DNA from: Massilia sp. YIM B02769
Lineage (GTDB): Bacteria; Pseudomonadota; Gammaproteobacteria; Burkholderiales; Burkholderiaceae_D
Direction: 5' to 3'
Length of the DNA stretch: 64,000 nt
NCBI RefSeq assembly: GCF_030411995.1
Contig: NZ_JASNRC010000011.1
Location: 62,001 to 126,000, forward strand
The notes under the pieces are model-generated. The model worked only from the letters and a program-made list of their open reading frames with translations, did no database searches and had not been told where the DNA came from. A program made the position numbers and the translations under genes. Positions within the stretch are counted from its first letter, which is position 1. Each line of letters begins with the position of its first letter. Positions 9,765 through 20,784 of the stretch are shown piece by piece.

Positions 9765-10673
9765 ATGGCAGCGATTACTGCAGCGATGGTCGGCGAACTG
9801 CGCGCGAAAACCGACGCACCGATGATGGAATGCAAAAAAGCACTGACCGAAGCCGAAGGCGACATGGGCCGTGCGGAAGAGATCCTGCGCGTCAAGCTGG
9901 GCGGCAAGGCATCGAAGGCATCGGCACGTGTGACCGCCGAAGGCGTCGTCGCCACCTACATCGCCGGCAACATCGGCGCGCTGGTTGAAATCAACAGCGA
10001 AACCGACTTCGTCGCCAAGAACGACGAGTTCCTGGCCATGGCCAACCTGGCAGCCAAGCTGGTCGCCGAGCAGAACCCGGCCGACGTGGAAGCCCTGTCG
10101 CAACTCGACGCCGGCGGCCAGACCTTCGACGCACTGCGTTCGGCACTGATCGGTAAAATCGGTGAAAATATGACCGTGCGCCGCTTCCAGCGCTTCGACA
10201 CCACCGGCAAGCTGGCCTCGTACCTGCACGGCACCCGTATCGGCGTCGTGGTCGAGTTCGAAGGCGGCGACGACCAGGTCGGCAAGGACGTGGCAATGCA
10301 CATCGCCGCGATGAAGCCAGTCGCTCTGTCGGCTGAGCAAGTGCCTGCTGAAATGATCGAGAAAGAGCGTTCGGTTGCCCAGCTGAAAGCACAGGAAGAC
10401 GCCGAGAAAGCCGCTGCCGAAGGCAAGCCGGCCCAATCGCCGGAAATCCTGGCCAAGCGCCTCGAAGGTTCGGTTCAGAAGTACCTGAAAGAAGTGTCGC
10501 TGCTGAACCAGGCATTCGTGAAGAACGACAAGCAGTCGATCGAGCAGATGCTGAAGGCCACCAACACGACCGTCAAGGGCTTCACCATGTACGTCGTCGG
10601 CGAAGGCATCGAGAAGAAGGTCGACGACTTCGCAGCAGAAGTCGCGGCCCAGATGGCTGCCAACAAGCAGTAA
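9765..10673 (+). CDS. tsf: Translation elongation factor Ts
   Basis: 302-aa guanine nucleotide exchange factor for EF-Tu. The N-terminus [20 protein letters not shown] with MECKKAL is the EF-Ts signature, and [11 protein letters not shown] occurs near residue 80. The start is the ATG at 9765, 7 bases after AGGAG; an in-frame start at 9711 would add 18 unrelated residues. Terminated by a strong hairpin at 10680. Confidence 0.98.
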   Translation: MAAITAAMVGELRAKTDAPMMECKKALTEAEGDMGRAEEILRVKLGGKASKASARVTAEGVVATYIAGNIGALVEINSETDFVAKNDEFLAMANLAAKLVAEQNPADVEALSQLDAGGQTFDALRSALIGKIGENMTVRRFQRFDTTGKLASYLHGTRIGVVVEFEGGDDQVGKDVAMHIAAMKPVALSAEQVPAEMIEKERSVAQLKAQEDAEKAAAEGKPAQSPEILAKRLEGSVQKYLKEVSLLNQAFVKNDKQSIEQMLKATNTTVKGFTMYVVGEGIEKKVDDFAAEVAAQMAANKQ

Positions 10674-10679
10674 TGAAAA

Positions 10680-10703
10680 GCGGGCCGCAAGGCCCGTTTT
10701 TTT
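10680..10703 (+). terminator. tsf terminator
   Basis: GCGGGCC-GCAA-GGCCCG followed by seven T residues: a compact rho-independent terminator right after the tsf stop. Confidence 0.93.
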
Positions 10704-10765
10704 AAGCCCGGCGGTTTACGCGGCCGGGTAAATGTGGAGCAGGTAGCAGCACCGTTGGCTGCAAC

Positions 10766-10817
10766 CGTACGGTGGGGTCTTGGATGCCAGTGGCATCCAA
10801 GACGAAGTGCCCACGCG
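10766..10817 (+). repeat. Palindromic repeat containing a nested 27-bp palindrome
   Basis: Family ends CCGTACGGTGGGG...GTGCCCACGCGG flank a perfect 27-bp palindrome at 10777-10803 (13-bp arm GTCTTGGATGCCA, centre G). No other copy in the window has this insert. Confidence 0.85.
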
Positions 10818-10937
10818 GAACGGCGCGTCAACGAAACCTTGTTCGTGGCCGTCGGCATGCGTCGCGGAGACGTCTCTCGAGGCGTTTCGATAGCGCCGGC
10901 AGTACCGGATATGGCATGGTCAACACCATGCCGGCAT

Positions 10938-10967
10938 CCGCGTGGGCACGGAGTGCCCACCGTACGG
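10938..10967 (-). repeat. Palindromic repeat, partner of 10766-10817
   Basis: CCGCGTGGGCACGGAGTGCC then CACCGTACGG. It shares the rarer CGTACGGTGGG end with its partner. Confidence 0.88.
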
Positions 10968-11136
10968 GAGACGCCGCGAGCCGGTCCGGAACGCCGCAGG
11001 CCATCCCGAGCGCCGCAGGCTCGCCAGCGTGCGCGCCAGTTTCACCGCCATCTGTACATTTGCAGATGAAGCCGCAAGCCACGCGCCTGCGGCCGGAACC
11101 GAATTCGAACCAAACACTACAGGAGAGCGCCTCATC

Positions 11137-11853
11137 ATGACAAAACCAGCCTACCAACGAGTCCTCCTCAAGCTGTCTGGCGAAGCGCTGATGGGCGACG
11201 ACCCATTCGGCATCAACCGCGCCACCATCGACCGCATGGTGGCCGATGTGGCGGAAGTGGCGAAGCTGGGCGTCGAGCTGGCAGTCGTGATCGGCGGCGG
11301 CAACATCTTCCGCGGCGTCGCCCCCGGCGCCCAGGGCATGGACCGCGCCACCGCCGACTACATGGGCATGCTGGCCACCGTCATGAACGCCCTGGCCCTG
11401 GCCGACGCCATGCGCCATGTCGGCATCACCGCACGCGTCATGTCGGCGATCGGCATCGAGCAGGTGGTCGAGCCTTACGTCCGCCCGAAAGCCCTGCAAT
11501 ACCTGGAAGAGGGCAAGGTCGTCGTCTTCGCCGCCGGCACCGGCAACCCCTTCTTCACCACCGATACCGCGGCTGCCCTGCGCGGCTCGGAAATCTCGGC
11601 CGAGATTGTTTTGAAGGCAACCAAGGTCGATGGCGTATATACTGCCGATCCTAAGAAAGATCCGCATGCGACGCGCTACGAGTCGATCACCTTCGACGAG
11701 GCGATCGCCAAGCACTTGCAGGTGATGGACGCGACCGCGTTCGCCCTGTGCCGCGACCAGAAGCTGCCGATCAAGGTGTTTTCCATCGTCAAGCCCGGCG
11801 CCCTCAAGCGCGTGATCATGGGCGAAGACGAAGGTACACTGGTACACGTTTGA
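11137..11853 (+). CDS. pyrH: UMP kinase
   Basis: 238-aa bacterial UMP kinase (UMP + ATP to UDP + ADP), a hexameric amino-acid-kinase-fold enzyme of pyrimidine synthesis. [14 protein letters not shown] at the N-terminus and IGGGNIFRG near residue 53 are diagnostic, and [12 protein letters not shown] lies in the nucleotide-binding part. The start is the ATG at 11137 with AGGAGAG upstream; a longer in-frame start at 10942 would run through a repeat. Followed 35 bases later by frr. Confidence 0.97.
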   Translation: MTKPAYQRVLLKLSGEALMGDDPFGINRATIDRMVADVAEVAKLGVELAVVIGGGNIFRGVAPGAQGMDRATADYMGMLATVMNALALADAMRHVGITARVMSAIGIEQVVEPYVRPKALQYLEEGKVVVFAAGTGNPFFTTDTAAALRGSEISAEIVLKATKVDGVYTADPKKDPHATRYESITFDEAIAKHLQVMDATAFALCRDQKLPIKVFSIVKPGALKRVIMGEDEGTLVHV

Positions 11854-11888
11854 TTTAACTCTGAAGTATCCAAGAACAGGAGAGCAGC

Positions 11889-12449
11889 ATGTCCCTAGCT
11901 GACGTCAAGAAGAATGCGCAAGAGCGCATGACGAAGTCGATTGAAACCCTGCGTGCCGATCTCGCCAAGGTGCGTACCGGCCGTGCCCACACCGGTATCC
12001 TCGACCACGTGATGGTCGACTACTACGGTTCGCCGACGCCCCTCACCGGCGTGGCCAACCTGACCCTGGCCGACGCGCGCACCATCGCCGTCCAGCCTTA
12101 CGAAAAGAAGATGCTGAGCACCATCGAAAAGGCGATCCGCGACGCCGACCTCGGCCTGAACCCGTCGACCATGGGCGACATGGTGCGCGTGCCGACCCCG
12201 CCGCTGACCGAAGAGCGCCGCAAGGAAATGGTCAAGCTGTGCAAGTCGGAAGCCGAAGACGCGAAGATCGCCGTGCGTAACATCCGCCGCGACGCCAACG
12301 AACAGCTGAAGAAAATGGTCAAGGACAAGACCGCGTCGGAAGACGACGAGCGCCGCGCCTCGGACGAGATCCAGAAGCTGACCGACAAGTTCGTCGCCGA
12401 CATCGACAAGCTGGTCGCCGAGAAAGAGAAAGAAGTCCTGACCGTATAA
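11889..12449 (+). CDS. frr: Ribosome recycling factor
   Basis: 186-aa RRF, which with EF-G splits post-termination ribosomes. The length matches the family, and the signature [24 protein letters not shown] stretch ([16 protein letters not shown]) and [16 protein letters not shown] are present. AGGAG precedes the ATG. Part of the pyrH-frr-uppS block. Confidence 0.98.
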   Translation: MSLADVKKNAQERMTKSIETLRADLAKVRTGRAHTGILDHVMVDYYGSPTPLTGVANLTLADARTIAVQPYEKKMLSTIEKAIRDADLGLNPSTMGDMVRVPTPPLTEERRKEMVKLCKSEAEDAKIAVRNIRRDANEQLKKMVKDKTASEDDERRASDEIQKLTDKFVADIDKLVAEKEKEVLTV

Positions 12450-12561
12450 CAGGTTGAAGAGGGCCGGACGCCAAAGCCGGCCCGGACTGTGGCCCGGCCG
12501 ATGCCCGTATCCGGCCGGGCGCTTCGCTTTCACCTTGTATCGCCGCGATGGCAATGGATTT

Positions 12562-13311
12562 ATGATCTTCAAGAGTTCGACGACTGCAGTGCCCGACGTG
12601 CCGGCCGTGCCGCGCCACGTCGCGATCATCATGGACGGCAATGGCCGCTGGGCGACCAAGCGCCTGCTGCCGCGCGTGGCCGGCCACGTCAAGGGCGTCG
12701 AAGCGGTGCGTGGCGTGGTCGAGGCCTGCGTGCTGCGCGGCGTCGAGTACCTCACGCTGTTTGCGTTTTCGTCGGAAAACTGGCGCCGCCCGGCCGAGGA
12801 AGTGTCCTTGCTGATGCGCCTGTTCGTCACCGCGCTCGAGCGCGAAGTGTCGAAGATGCACGCCAACGACATCCGCCTGAAAGTGGTGGGCGATTTGTCG
12901 CGCTTCGACCCGAAATTGCAGGACATGATCGCCAATGCCGAGCGCAAGACCGCCGGCAACAAGCGCCTGACCGTGTCGGTGTGCGCCAACTACGGCGGCC
13001 GCTGGGACATCATGCAGGCCACCAGCAAGATGATCGCCAATCACCCTGGCGTGACCGAGTTCACCGAGGAGATGCTGGCGCCGCACCTGGCAATGGCATA
13101 TGCGCCCGAGCCGGACCTGTTCATCCGCACCGGCGGGGAAGAGCGCATCAGCAACTTCCTGCTGTGGCAACTGGCGTATTCCGAGCTGTACTTCACCGAT
13201 ACCTATTGGCCGGATTTCTCGGCCGATTCCCTGGACGCGGCCATCGCGTCTTACCAAGCCCGCGAACGGCGCTTCGGCCGTACCGGCGAACAAGTGGCGA
13301 ACAAAACCTGA
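12562..13311 (+). CDS. uppS: Isoprenyl transferase (undecaprenyl diphosphate synthase)
   Basis: 249-aa cis-prenyltransferase that makes undecaprenyl diphosphate, the lipid carrier for peptidoglycan and polysaccharide. [13 protein letters not shown] (about 20-32) carries the catalytic aspartate; [11 protein letters not shown] and a C-terminal [15 protein letters not shown] motif are typical. The start chosen is the ATG at 12562; the earlier in-frame start at 12454 adds 36 unlike residues. Its TGA overlaps the cdsA ATG by one base, indicating translational coupling. Confidence 0.96.
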   Translation: MIFKSSTTAVPDVPAVPRHVAIIMDGNGRWATKRLLPRVAGHVKGVEAVRGVVEACVLRGVEYLTLFAFSSENWRRPAEEVSLLMRLFVTALEREVSKMHANDIRLKVVGDLSRFDPKLQDMIANAERKTAGNKRLTVSVCANYGGRWDIMQATSKMIANHPGVTEFTEEMLAPHLAMAYAPEPDLFIRTGGEERISNFLLWQLAYSELYFTDTYWPDFSADSLDAAIASYQARERRFGRTGEQVANKT

Positions 13312-14141
13312 TGCTGAAAACCCGGATCATCACCGCGCTCGTGCTGCTGGCAGTCCTGCTGCCGGTCCTGTATTCCAACAACTACACAGCCTTCGCGGTG
13401 GTGGCGACCGTGTTCTTCGGCGCCGCGATCTGGGAATGCTTCCGCCTGTTCAATCCGAAGTCGACCAAGGCGCCGATCGTCGCCGTGTTCTGGACCGCGG
13501 CCTTTGCCTGGGCCTTCTTCGGACCGGCCCAGCCGAACCCCGTGTTCTGGTATGCGATCTCGCTGCTGCTGTGGGCGCTGCGCTTCGCGCCCTCGCTGAA
13601 AGTCGGCTTGCCGCCCCTCGATTCCACGGCCAACACCCTGCTCAGCGTGGTGTACGCGGTGTCGCTGGTCGGCTGCTTCGCCGCCATCGTGGCGCTGTTC
13701 GCGTATTCGCCGCTGTACCTGCTGTCGGTCATGGCCATCGTCTGGGCGGCCGACATCTTCGCCTACTTCTCGGGCAAGGCCTTCGGCAAGCGCAAGCTGG
13801 CGCCCTCGATCTCTCCCGGCAAATCCTGGGAAGGCGCGATCGGCGGCGGCATCGCCGTGCTGCTCATCGCCACCCTGGTCATCGTCTTCGCCGGCGGAGC
13901 GCTCGCCAACACCTTCCCGGTGCGCGTCCAGGCCAGCCTCGGCTGGCCGGCGACGTATGCCATCCTGGTCCTGATCGTCGCCGCCAGCGTCGTCGGCGAC
14001 CTGTTCGAATCCCAGCTCAAGCGCCGCGCCGGCATGAAGGACAGCAGCAACCTGCTGCCCGGCCATGGCGGCGTGCTGGACCGCATCGATGCCCTGGTTC
14101 CCGTGCTGCCGCTGGCCGCACTGATCGGCGGCTGGCTGTAA
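13311..14141 (+). CDS. cdsA: Phosphatidate cytidylyltransferase
   Basis: 276-aa integral membrane enzyme that forms CDP-diacylglycerol, precursor of all membrane phospholipids. About eight hydrophobic segments are visible. The family signature is at the C-terminus ([17 protein letters not shown]), preceded by [15 protein letters not shown] and, mid-protein, [19 protein letters not shown]. Starts within the uppS stop codon (TGATG). Confidence 0.96.
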   Translation: MLKTRIITALVLLAVLLPVLYSNNYTAFAVVATVFFGAAIWECFRLFNPKSTKAPIVAVFWTAAFAWAFFGPAQPNPVFWYAISLLLWALRFAPSLKVGLPPLDSTANTLLSVVYAVSLVGCFAAIVALFAYSPLYLLSVMAIVWAADIFAYFSGKAFGKRKLAPSISPGKSWEGAIGGGIAVLLIATLVIVFAGGALANTFPVRVQASLGWPATYAILVLIVAASVVGDLFESQLKRRAGMKDSSNLLPGHGGVLDRIDALVPVLPLAALIGGWL

Positions 14142-14178
14142 AGGCCGGCCTCCCGGAACCGGCTGTAAGGAATATCAC

Positions 14179-15357
14179 ATGCAACGCATTACCATCCTGG
14201 GCGCCACCGGCTCGATCGGCGTCTCGACCCTCGACGTGCTCGCGCGTCACACCGACAAGTACCAGGTCTACGCGCTGAGCGCGCACAGCCGCGTGGAAGA
14301 ACTCGCCGCCCAGTGCCGCCAGTTCAAGCCTCGGCGCGCCGTGGTCGGCAGCGCCGCCGCCGCCGCCGAACTGGCGCGCCTGCTGGCCGGCCTGCCGGTC
14401 GACATCGCCTGGGGCGAAGCGTCCCTGTGCGAGATCGCAGCGAGCGACGACACCGACACCGTGATGGCGGCCATCGTCGGCGCCGCCGGCCTGGCGCCGA
14501 CCCTGGCCGCCGCCCGCGCCGGCAAGAAGGTGCTGCTGGCAAACAAGGAAGCCCTGGTCATGTCCGGCCAGCTCTTCATGGACGCCGTGCGCGAGCACAA
14601 GGCGACCCTGCTGCCCATCGACAGCGAGCACAACGCCATCTTCCAGTCGCTGCCGGCCACCCATGCGCGCGGGCTGGACGCGTCCGGCGTGGCCAAGATC
14701 CTGCTCACCGCATCCGGCGGTCCTTTCCTGCACCGCGCCGTCGAGACGCTGGAAAACGTCACGCCCGACGAAGCCTGCAAGCACCCGAACTGGGCCATGG
14801 GCCGCAAGATCTCGGTCGACTCCGCCACCATGATGAACAAGGGCCTGGAAGTGATCGAGGCCCACTGGCTGTTCGGCGCCCCGGCCGAGCGCATCGAGGT
14901 GGTGATCCATCCGCAAAGCGTGATCCACTCGATGGTGTCGTATGTCGACGGCTCGGTCCTGGCCCAGCTCGGCAATCCCGACATGCGCACCCCGATCGCG
15001 CACGCGCTGGCCTATCCCGAGCGCATCGATTCCGGCGTGGCCCAGCTCGACCTGACCGCGATGGCGGCGCTGCAGTTCTACCCGCCCGACTTCGCACGCT
15101 TTCCCTGCCTGGCGCTCGCCTTCGACGCGCTGCGCGCCGGCGGCACCGCGCCGGCCCTGCTGAACGCGGCCAACGAAGTGGCGGTCGAAGCCTTCCTGGC
15201 GCGCCGCATCGGCTTCCGCGACATCGACCGCGTGGTGCGCCGCGTGATGGACGAGAACACGCATGGCGCAGCGCATGACATCGCGGCCGTGATGGCGCAA
15301 GATGAGCGTGCACGCGCTGCGGCGCGCGACATCGTCGCCAGCCTGGCGCGACACTGA
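14179..15357 (+). CDS. dxr: 1-deoxy-D-xylulose 5-phosphate reductoisomerase
   Basis: 392-aa DXR/IspC, second step of the MEP isoprenoid pathway (DXP + NADPH to MEP). The NADPH motif [15 protein letters not shown] is at 4-18, [12 protein letters not shown] near 116, and the metal-binding region [13 protein letters not shown] near 145. AAGGAA precedes the ATG. It feeds uppS, encoded two genes upstream. Thirteen bases separate it from rseP. Confidence 0.97.
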   Translation: MQRITILGATGSIGVSTLDVLARHTDKYQVYALSAHSRVEELAAQCRQFKPRRAVVGSAAAAAELARLLAGLPVDIAWGEASLCEIAASDDTDTVMAAIVGAAGLAPTLAAARAGKKVLLANKEALVMSGQLFMDAVREHKATLLPIDSEHNAIFQSLPATHARGLDASGVAKILLTASGGPFLHRAVETLENVTPDEACKHPNWAMGRKISVDSATMMNKGLEVIEAHWLFGAPAERIEVVIHPQSVIHSMVSYVDGSVLAQLGNPDMRTPIAHALAYPERIDSGVAQLDLTAMAALQFYPPDFARFPCLALAFDALRAGGTAPALLNAANEVAVEAFLARRIGFRDIDRVVRRVMDENTHGAAHDIAAVMAQDERARAAARDIVASLARH

Positions 15358-15370
15358 AAGGCGGATATCC

Positions 15371-16720
15371 ATGAGTTTTCTCTACACGGCGGTGGCCTTC
15401 GTGCTCGCGCTGGGGCCGCTGATCGTCTTCCACGAACTCGGCCACTACCTGGTCGCGCGCCTGTGCGGCGTGAAGGTGCTGCGCTTCTCGGTCGGCATGG
15501 GCAAGGTCGTCTGGTCGCGCCGCTTCGGCCGCGATCAAACGGAATGGGCGATCTCGGCGCTGCCGCTGGGCGGCTACGTGCAGATGCTCGACGCGCGCGA
15601 CCCGGCCACGGCGCCGAAGGATGAAGCGGACCTGGCACGCGAGTTCACGCGCCAGAACGTCTGGAAACGCATCGCCATCGTTGCGGCCGGTCCGATTGCC
15701 AACTTCCTGCTCGCCATTGTCTTGTTCGGCGCGCTGTTCATGCACGGCGCCCAGGAGCCCGCCGCCAAGCTGGCGGCCATGGGAGCGGACACGCCCGCCT
15801 ACGCGGCCGGCCTGCGCGCCGGCGACGTGGTAATCGCCGTCAACGGCGAGCCGGTGGAATCGTTTTCGGAACTGCGCTGGGCCGTGACCCACCTCGCGGT
15901 CGACCGCCAGGACGCCCACTTCGACGTGAAGAGCGCCAACGGCAGCAGCTACGCGGCCAGCATCCCGGCGGGCGCCTTCAAGGCGGTCGACCCCGAAGGC
16001 GACCCCGACGGCGACGTGATGAGCGCGCTCGGCATGAATGTCTGGATCGGCATGCCGGTCGTCGAACAGGCTGTCGGCGGCGGCCCCGGCGAGCGCGCCG
16101 GCCTGCGCCGCGGCGACGTGGTGGTGAAGGCCGACGGCAAGCCGCTGCTCGATGCCGGCGATTTTGTCCGCACCGTGCGCGCGGCGGCCGGCAAGACCCT
16201 GCAGCTGGACGTGCGGCGCGACGGCAATCTCCTGAGCCTGCCGCTCACGCCTGATCGCGATGCGAAAGGGCAGGGCGTGGCCCAGGTCCAGCTGGCGCCG
16301 GCGGTGGAGTTCGTGACCGTGCAGGCCGGCCCGTTCGAGGCGATCGCCAAGGGTGCCGGACGCACCTGGGAGATGACGGCGCTAACCTTCAAGATGATCG
16401 CCAGGATCGTCACCGGGCAAGCCTCGCTGAAGAATGTCACCGGTCCATTGACCATCGCCGACTACGCCGGACAGACAGCACGCATGGGCCTCGCGACGTT
16501 TTTGGGCTTTATCGCAGTGGTCAGCGTCAGCCTGGGTGTAATGAATCTGTTACCAATTCCAGTGCTGGATGGTGGCCATTTGCTGTATTATTCGCTGGAA
16601 GTTTTGACCGGGCGTCCCCTGTCCGAGCGAATCCAGGCATTCGCTCAACGCGCAGGGGTAGGCCTGCTGTTCATGCTGATGGCGCTCGCCATCTTCAATG
16701 ACCTGGGACGATTGCTCTGA
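15371..16720 (+). CDS. rseP: RIP metalloprotease RseP (site-2 protease)
   Basis: 449-aa intramembrane zinc protease. The HELGH zinc motif is at 21-25 in the first membrane helix; two PDZ-like regions are centred near 140 and 235 (AGLRAGDVVIAVNGEPV and AGLRRGDVVVKADGKPL), and the C-terminal LPIPVLDGGHLLYY motif supplies the third ligand. In other proteobacteria RseP cleaves anti-sigma-E RseA and leftover signal peptides. Its place just upstream of bamA is the standard arrangement. The start is the ATG at 15371; an upstream in-frame start would overlap dxr. Confidence 0.96.
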   Translation: MSFLYTAVAFVLALGPLIVFHELGHYLVARLCGVKVLRFSVGMGKVVWSRRFGRDQTEWAISALPLGGYVQMLDARDPATAPKDEADLAREFTRQNVWKRIAIVAAGPIANFLLAIVLFGALFMHGAQEPAAKLAAMGADTPAYAAGLRAGDVVIAVNGEPVESFSELRWAVTHLAVDRQDAHFDVKSANGSSYAASIPAGAFKAVDPEGDPDGDVMSALGMNVWIGMPVVEQAVGGGPGERAGLRRGDVVVKADGKPLLDAGDFVRTVRAAAGKTLQLDVRRDGNLLSLPLTPDRDAKGQGVAQVQLAPAVEFVTVQAGPFEAIAKGAGRTWEMTALTFKMIARIVTGQASLKNVTGPLTIADYAGQTARMGLATFLGFIAVVSVSLGVMNLLPIPVLDGGHLLYYSLEVLTGRPLSERIQAFAQRAGVGLLFMLMALAIFNDLGRLL

Positions 16721-16785
16721 TTTTCCCGCGGCACCGGCAAACAAGAATATGTATGTTGTCCAATGACTGACCCGTTATTTAGCCA

Positions 16786-19134
16786 ATGAATTCACAACCA
16801 GATCGTTTTGCCCTGCCGTTCATTCGCCGCAGCCTGATCGGCGCGGCCGTGCTGGCGCTGTGCGCCGGCCCTGCGTTCGCCGTCAATCCGTTCGTTGTCA
16901 AGGATATCCGGATCGAAGGCATCCAGCGGACCGAAGCCGGCACCGTGTTCACCTATCTGCCGGTGCGCGTGGGCGAGACCTTCGACGACGACAAGAGTAT
17001 CGCCGCCATCAAGGCCCTGTATGCAACCGGCTTCTTCAAGGACATCCGCCTGGAAGAACAGAACGGCGTGCTGGTGGTGCTGGTCGAGGAACGTCCGGCA
17101 ATCAACACCGTCGACTTCACCGGCGCCAAGGAATTCGAGAAGGACATGCTGGTCAAGGCCCTGCGCGAAATCGGCGTGGGCGAAGCCAAGATCTACGACA
17201 AGTCGGCGGTCGACCGCGCCGAGCAGGAGCTCAAGCGCCAGTACCTCTCGCACGGCATGTACGGCGTGAAGATCACGACCACCGTCACCCCGATCGAACG
17301 TAACCGCGTGAACGTCATGTTCAACGTCGACGAAGGCGAGGTCGCGCGCATCAAGCAGATCAACATCGTCGGCAACAAGGTCGTCTCGGACAAGGAAATC
17401 CGCGAGATCCTGCAGCTGTCCACCTCGGGCTGGTTCACCTGGTATTCAAAAGCCGACCAGTACAGCAAGACCAAGCTGACCGGCGACCTGGAAGCGATCA
17501 AGTCCTACTACCTGGACCGCGGCTACCTGGAAGCGAACGTCGAATCGACCCAGGTCGCGATCACGCCGGACAAGAAGGACATCTACCTCACGATCAACAT
17601 CACCGAAGGCGAGAAGTACACCGTCTCGAGCGTGAAGCTGGAAGGCGAGATGTTCGGCCGCGAGGAAGAACTGCGCCAGCTGATCGTGCTCGAACCGGGC
17701 AAGACCTATTCCGGCGCCCTGCAGGAAGCCTCGAACAAGCGCATCGCCGCCCGCCTGGGCACCTTCGGCTACGCGTTCGCCAACGTCAGCGCCGACCCGA
17801 GCCTCGACCGCGAGAAGCGCGAAGTCGCGTTCACCTTCACCGTCGATCCGGGCAAGCGCGCCTACGTGCGCCACATGAACATCTCGGGTAACACCGTCAC
17901 CCGCGACGAGGTCATCCGCCGCGAATTCCGCCAGTTCGAAAGCTCGTGGTACGACGCCGACCGCGTCAAGCTCTCGCGCGACCGCGTCGACCGTCTCAGC
18001 TACTTCAAGGACGTGAAGATCGAGACGCCGGAGTCGCCGGGCAGCACCGACCAGGTCGACGTCAACATGACCGTCGAAGAGCGCCCGACCGGTAACTTCA
18101 CGATCGGCGGCTCGTTCTCGCAGGCCGAGAAGTTCACCTTCACGATGTCGGTGCAGCAGGCCAACTTCGCCGGTTCGGGCAACACCGTCGGCTTCGACCT
18201 GAACACCTCGAAGTACAGCCGTACCATCGCCGTGTCGCAGACGAATCCCTACTTCACCGACGACGGCATCTCGCGCGCCTTCCAGGTCTACCACCGCACC
18301 ACGCGTCCGCCGCTGTCGAACATCGGTTCCTACGAGGTGCGCCAGACCGGCGGCAACCTGACCTTCGGCGTGCCGTTCTCGGAAACCGACACCGTCTTCT
18401 TCGGCGCCGGCCTGGAACGCACCACGCTGACCACCGACACCACCAGCCCGGAGATCTACAAGCAGTTCGTGCGCCAGAACGGCGGCCCGACCGAGGGCGA
18501 GTACTCGGGCGTCGGCACCGGCAAGAGCAATGCGATCCCGCTGACCGTGGCCTGGGGCCGCGACAGCCGCGACAGTGCGCTGACCCCGAGCTACGGCCGC
18601 TACCAGCGCGCCAACCTCGAGCTCGACGTGATCGGCGACTCGAAGTACTTCCGCGCGGTGTACGAACACCAGTGGTACCGTCCGCTGACCACCTGGATGA
18701 CCCTGGCCCTGCGCGGCGAGTTCGACTACGGCAAGGGCATCGGCGGCAAGGAATACCCGGTCTTCAAGAACTTCTACGCCGGCGGCATCGGTTCGGTGCG
18801 CGGCTACGAAAGCTCGACCCTGGGTGTGGTCGATCCGGTGTACGGCGATGCCATCGGCGGCTCGAAGCGCCTGATCGGCAACGCCGAGCTGCAGTTCCCG
18901 TTCCCGGGCAGCAGCAAGGACCGCAGCCTGCGCTGGTTCGTGTTCGCCGACGGCGGCCAGGTGTTCCAGGAAAAATCGCCGATCCGCCTGCAGCAGCTGC
19001 GCTACTCGGCCGGTCTCGGCCTGTCGTGGATCTCGCCGGTGGGCCCGCTGCGCCTGTCGTTCGCCAAGCCGCTGAACGACAAGCCGGGCGACCAGCTCGA
19101 ACGCTTCCAGTTCCAGATGGGGACGGGCTTCTGA
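16786..19134 (+). CDS. bamA: Outer membrane assembly factor BamA
   Basis: 782-aa core of the BAM complex, which folds beta-barrel proteins into the outer membrane. A signal peptide (about 1-32, ending PAFA) is followed by five POTRA domains (about 33-430) and a 16-strand barrel. The barrel lid motif GGIGSVRGYESSTLG occurs near 665, and the protein ends in phenylalanine (QFQMGTGF), the outer-membrane C-terminal signature. Followed by skp and the lipid A genes. Confidence 0.98.
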   Translation: MNSQPDRFALPFIRRSLIGAAVLALCAGPAFAVNPFVVKDIRIEGIQRTEAGTVFTYLPVRVGETFDDDKSIAAIKALYATGFFKDIRLEEQNGVLVVLVEERPAINTVDFTGAKEFEKDMLVKALREIGVGEAKIYDKSAVDRAEQELKRQYLSHGMYGVKITTTVTPIERNRVNVMFNVDEGEVARIKQINIVGNKVVSDKEIREILQLSTSGWFTWYSKADQYSKTKLTGDLEAIKSYYLDRGYLEANVESTQVAITPDKKDIYLTINITEGEKYTVSSVKLEGEMFGREEELRQLIVLEPGKTYSGALQEASNKRIAARLGTFGYAFANVSADPSLDREKREVAFTFTVDPGKRAYVRHMNISGNTVTRDEVIRREFRQFESSWYDADRVKLSRDRVDRLSYFKDVKIETPESPGSTDQVDVNMTVEERPTGNFTIGGSFSQAEKFTFTMSVQQANFAGSGNTVGFDLNTSKYSRTIAVSQTNPYFTDDGISRAFQVYHRTTRPPLSNIGSYEVRQTGGNLTFGVPFSETDTVFFGAGLERTTLTTDTTSPEIYKQFVRQNGGPTEGEYSGVGTGKSNAIPLTVAWGRDSRDSALTPSYGRYQRANLELDVIGDSKYFRAVYEHQWYRPLTTWMTLALRGEFDYGKGIGGKEYPVFKNFYAGGIGSVRGYESSTLGVVDPVYGDAIGGSKRLIGNAELQFPFPGSSKDRSLRWFVFADGGQVFQEKSPIRLQQLRYSAGLGLSWISPVGPLRLSFAKPLNDKPGDQLERFQFQMGTGF

Positions 19135-19174
19135 GTCCCCCGTTGGAGCGCCATTCTTTTCACCGCGGAGAATT

Positions 19175-19687
19175 ATGTTGAAAAATCTGAAAGCCTTGCC
19201 CGGGACCCTGCTGCTGGCAGCCCTGTGCGCCGCTCCGCTGGCCCAGGCGCAGAACGCGCCGAGCCGCATCGGCTTCGTGTTCACCGAGCGCCTGATGACG
19301 GAATCGAAGATGGCCAAGGCGGCCGACGCCAAGATCCAGGCCGAATTCTCGAAACGCCAGAAGACGAACGAAGAGCTGGTGGCCAAGTTCAAGCAGATGA
19401 GCGAGAAGTTCGACGCCGATGCGCCGCGCCTGACCGACATCGAACGCACGCGCCGTGCGCGCGAACTGTTCGACATGGAAAAAGACGTGCAGCGCATGAA
19501 CCGCGAGTTCCAGGAAGACCTGATGCAGCGCAAGAGCGAAGAGCGCGCCGCCATCGCCACCAAGGCGTATAAACTGATCGAACAGATCGCCGAGCAGGAA
19601 AAACTCGACGCCGTGCTGCAGGAAGCGGCGTGGTCGAGCCCGCGCATCGATATCACGGATAAAATCCTGAAACAGCTGGACAAGTAA
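19175..19687 (+). CDS. skp: Periplasmic chaperone Skp/OmpH family
   Basis: 170-aa periplasmic chaperone that escorts unfolded outer-membrane proteins to BAM. A signal peptide (about 1-25, ending AQAQ) precedes a long charged helical region rich in K, E and R (about 45-130), as in Skp trimers. SRIGFVFTERLMTES matches the family start. It lies between bamA and lpxD as in most proteobacteria, and lpxD starts 5 bases after its stop. Confidence 0.93.
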   Translation: MLKNLKALPGTLLLAALCAAPLAQAQNAPSRIGFVFTERLMTESKMAKAADAKIQAEFSKRQKTNEELVAKFKQMSEKFDADAPRLTDIERTRRARELFDMEKDVQRMNREFQEDLMQRKSEERAAIATKAYKLIEQIAEQEKLDAVLQEAAWSSPRIDITDKILKQLDK

Positions 19688-19692
19688 ACGTT

Positions 19693-20784
19693 TTGGAACA
19701 AGCTCAACTCCCCCGCGGCGTGCGCCTGGGCGACCTGGTCGAACGCTTCGGCGGCCAGCTCGTCGGCAACGCCGATCTCGTCGTGGCGAGCATCGCACCG
19801 CTCGACAGCGCCGACGCCACCCAGATCAGCTTCCTCAGCAACAGCAAGCTGCGCGCGCTGGCCGCGCAAAGCTCGGCCGCCGCATTGATCCTGTCGCCGC
19901 TCGACGATCCGTCGGTCGCCGCCACCTATGGCGGCACGCGCATCGTCACCACCAACCCCTACGCCTATTTCGCCCGCGCCGCGCAGTATTTCGTGGCGCT
20001 GGAAGAAGACGCCGCGAAGCCGGGCATCCACCCGAGCGCGGTCGTCGACCCGGGCGCCGAGATCCATGCCAGCGCCCACATCGGCCCGCACGTGACGATC
20101 GAAGCCGGCGCCGTGGTCAAGGCGAATGCCGTCATCGAGCACGGCTGCTTCATCGGCCGCAAGGCGGTGGTGGGCGAGGGCACGCGCTTCTTCGCGAACG
20201 TGACCTTCCACCGCGGCTGCATCATCGGCGCGCGCGGCATCGTCCATTCGGGCGCCGTGATCGGCGGCGACGGCTTCGGCTTTGCGGTCGAGGCGGGCGT
20301 CTATATCAAGATTCCGCAGACCGGGCGCGTGGTGATCGGCGACGACGTCGACATCGGCTCGAACACCTCGATCGACCGCGGCGCCCTGGCCGACACCGTG
20401 ATCGAAGACGGCGTCAAGCTCGATAACCAGATCCAGATCGGCCACAACTGCCACATCGGCGCGCACACGGCGATGGCCGGCTGCGTCGGCGTGGCCGGCT
20501 CGGCGAAGATCGGCAGCCGCTGCACCTTCGGCGGCGCCGCCATGGTGCTGGGCCACCTCGAGATCGCCGACAACGTGCATATTTCCTCGGGTTCGATGGT
20601 CTCGCGCTCGGTGCTCGAGCCGGGCCAGTACACCGGCTTCTATCCGCTGGCGAAGAACGCCGAGTGGGAAAAATCGGCGGCCATCGTGCGCAACCTGAAT
20701 TCCATGCGCGAGAAAATCCGCACGCTGGAAAAAACCATCAAGACGCTCATTGAGCAGAACCAAGAAAACAAAAATGACGACTGA
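19693..20784 (+). CDS. lpxD: UDP-3-O-(3-hydroxyacyl)glucosamine N-acyltransferase
   Basis: 363-aa LpxD, third step of lipid A synthesis. An N-terminal uridine-binding domain (about 1-110) precedes a left-handed beta-helix of hexapeptide repeats (about 112-320, e.g. [13 protein letters not shown]) with the catalytic-type histidine in [10 protein letters not shown] / QIGHNCHIG segments. The start codon is TTG at 19693, 5 bases after the skp stop; this start reproduces the usual N-terminus. The gene overlaps fabZ by 11 bases. Confidence 0.94.
   Translation: MEQAQLPRGVRLGDLVERFGGQLVGNADLVVASIAPLDSADATQISFLSNSKLRALAAQSSAAALILSPLDDPSVAATYGGTRIVTTNPYAYFARAAQYFVALEEDAAKPGIHPSAVVDPGAEIHASAHIGPHVTIEAGAVVKANAVIEHGCFIGRKAVVGEGTRFFANVTFHRGCIIGARGIVHSGAVIGGDGFGFAVEAGVYIKIPQTGRVVIGDDVDIGSNTSIDRGALADTVIEDGVKLDNQIQIGHNCHIGAHTAMAGCVGVAGSAKIGSRCTFGGAAMVLGHLEIADNVHISSGSMVSRSVLEPGQYTGFYPLAKNAEWEKSAAIVRNLNSMREKIRTLEKTIKTLIEQNQENKNDD

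Larger units (their letters stand above)
10704..11136. other. tsf-pyrH intergenic region with repeat pair
   Basis: 433 bases with no supported gene. It holds an inverted pair of palindromic repeats (10766-10817 and 10938-10967) and the pyrH ribosome binding site (AGGAGAG, about 8 bases before the ATG). No clear promoter was recognised, though pyrH needs one because tsf is terminated. Confidence 0.65.
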
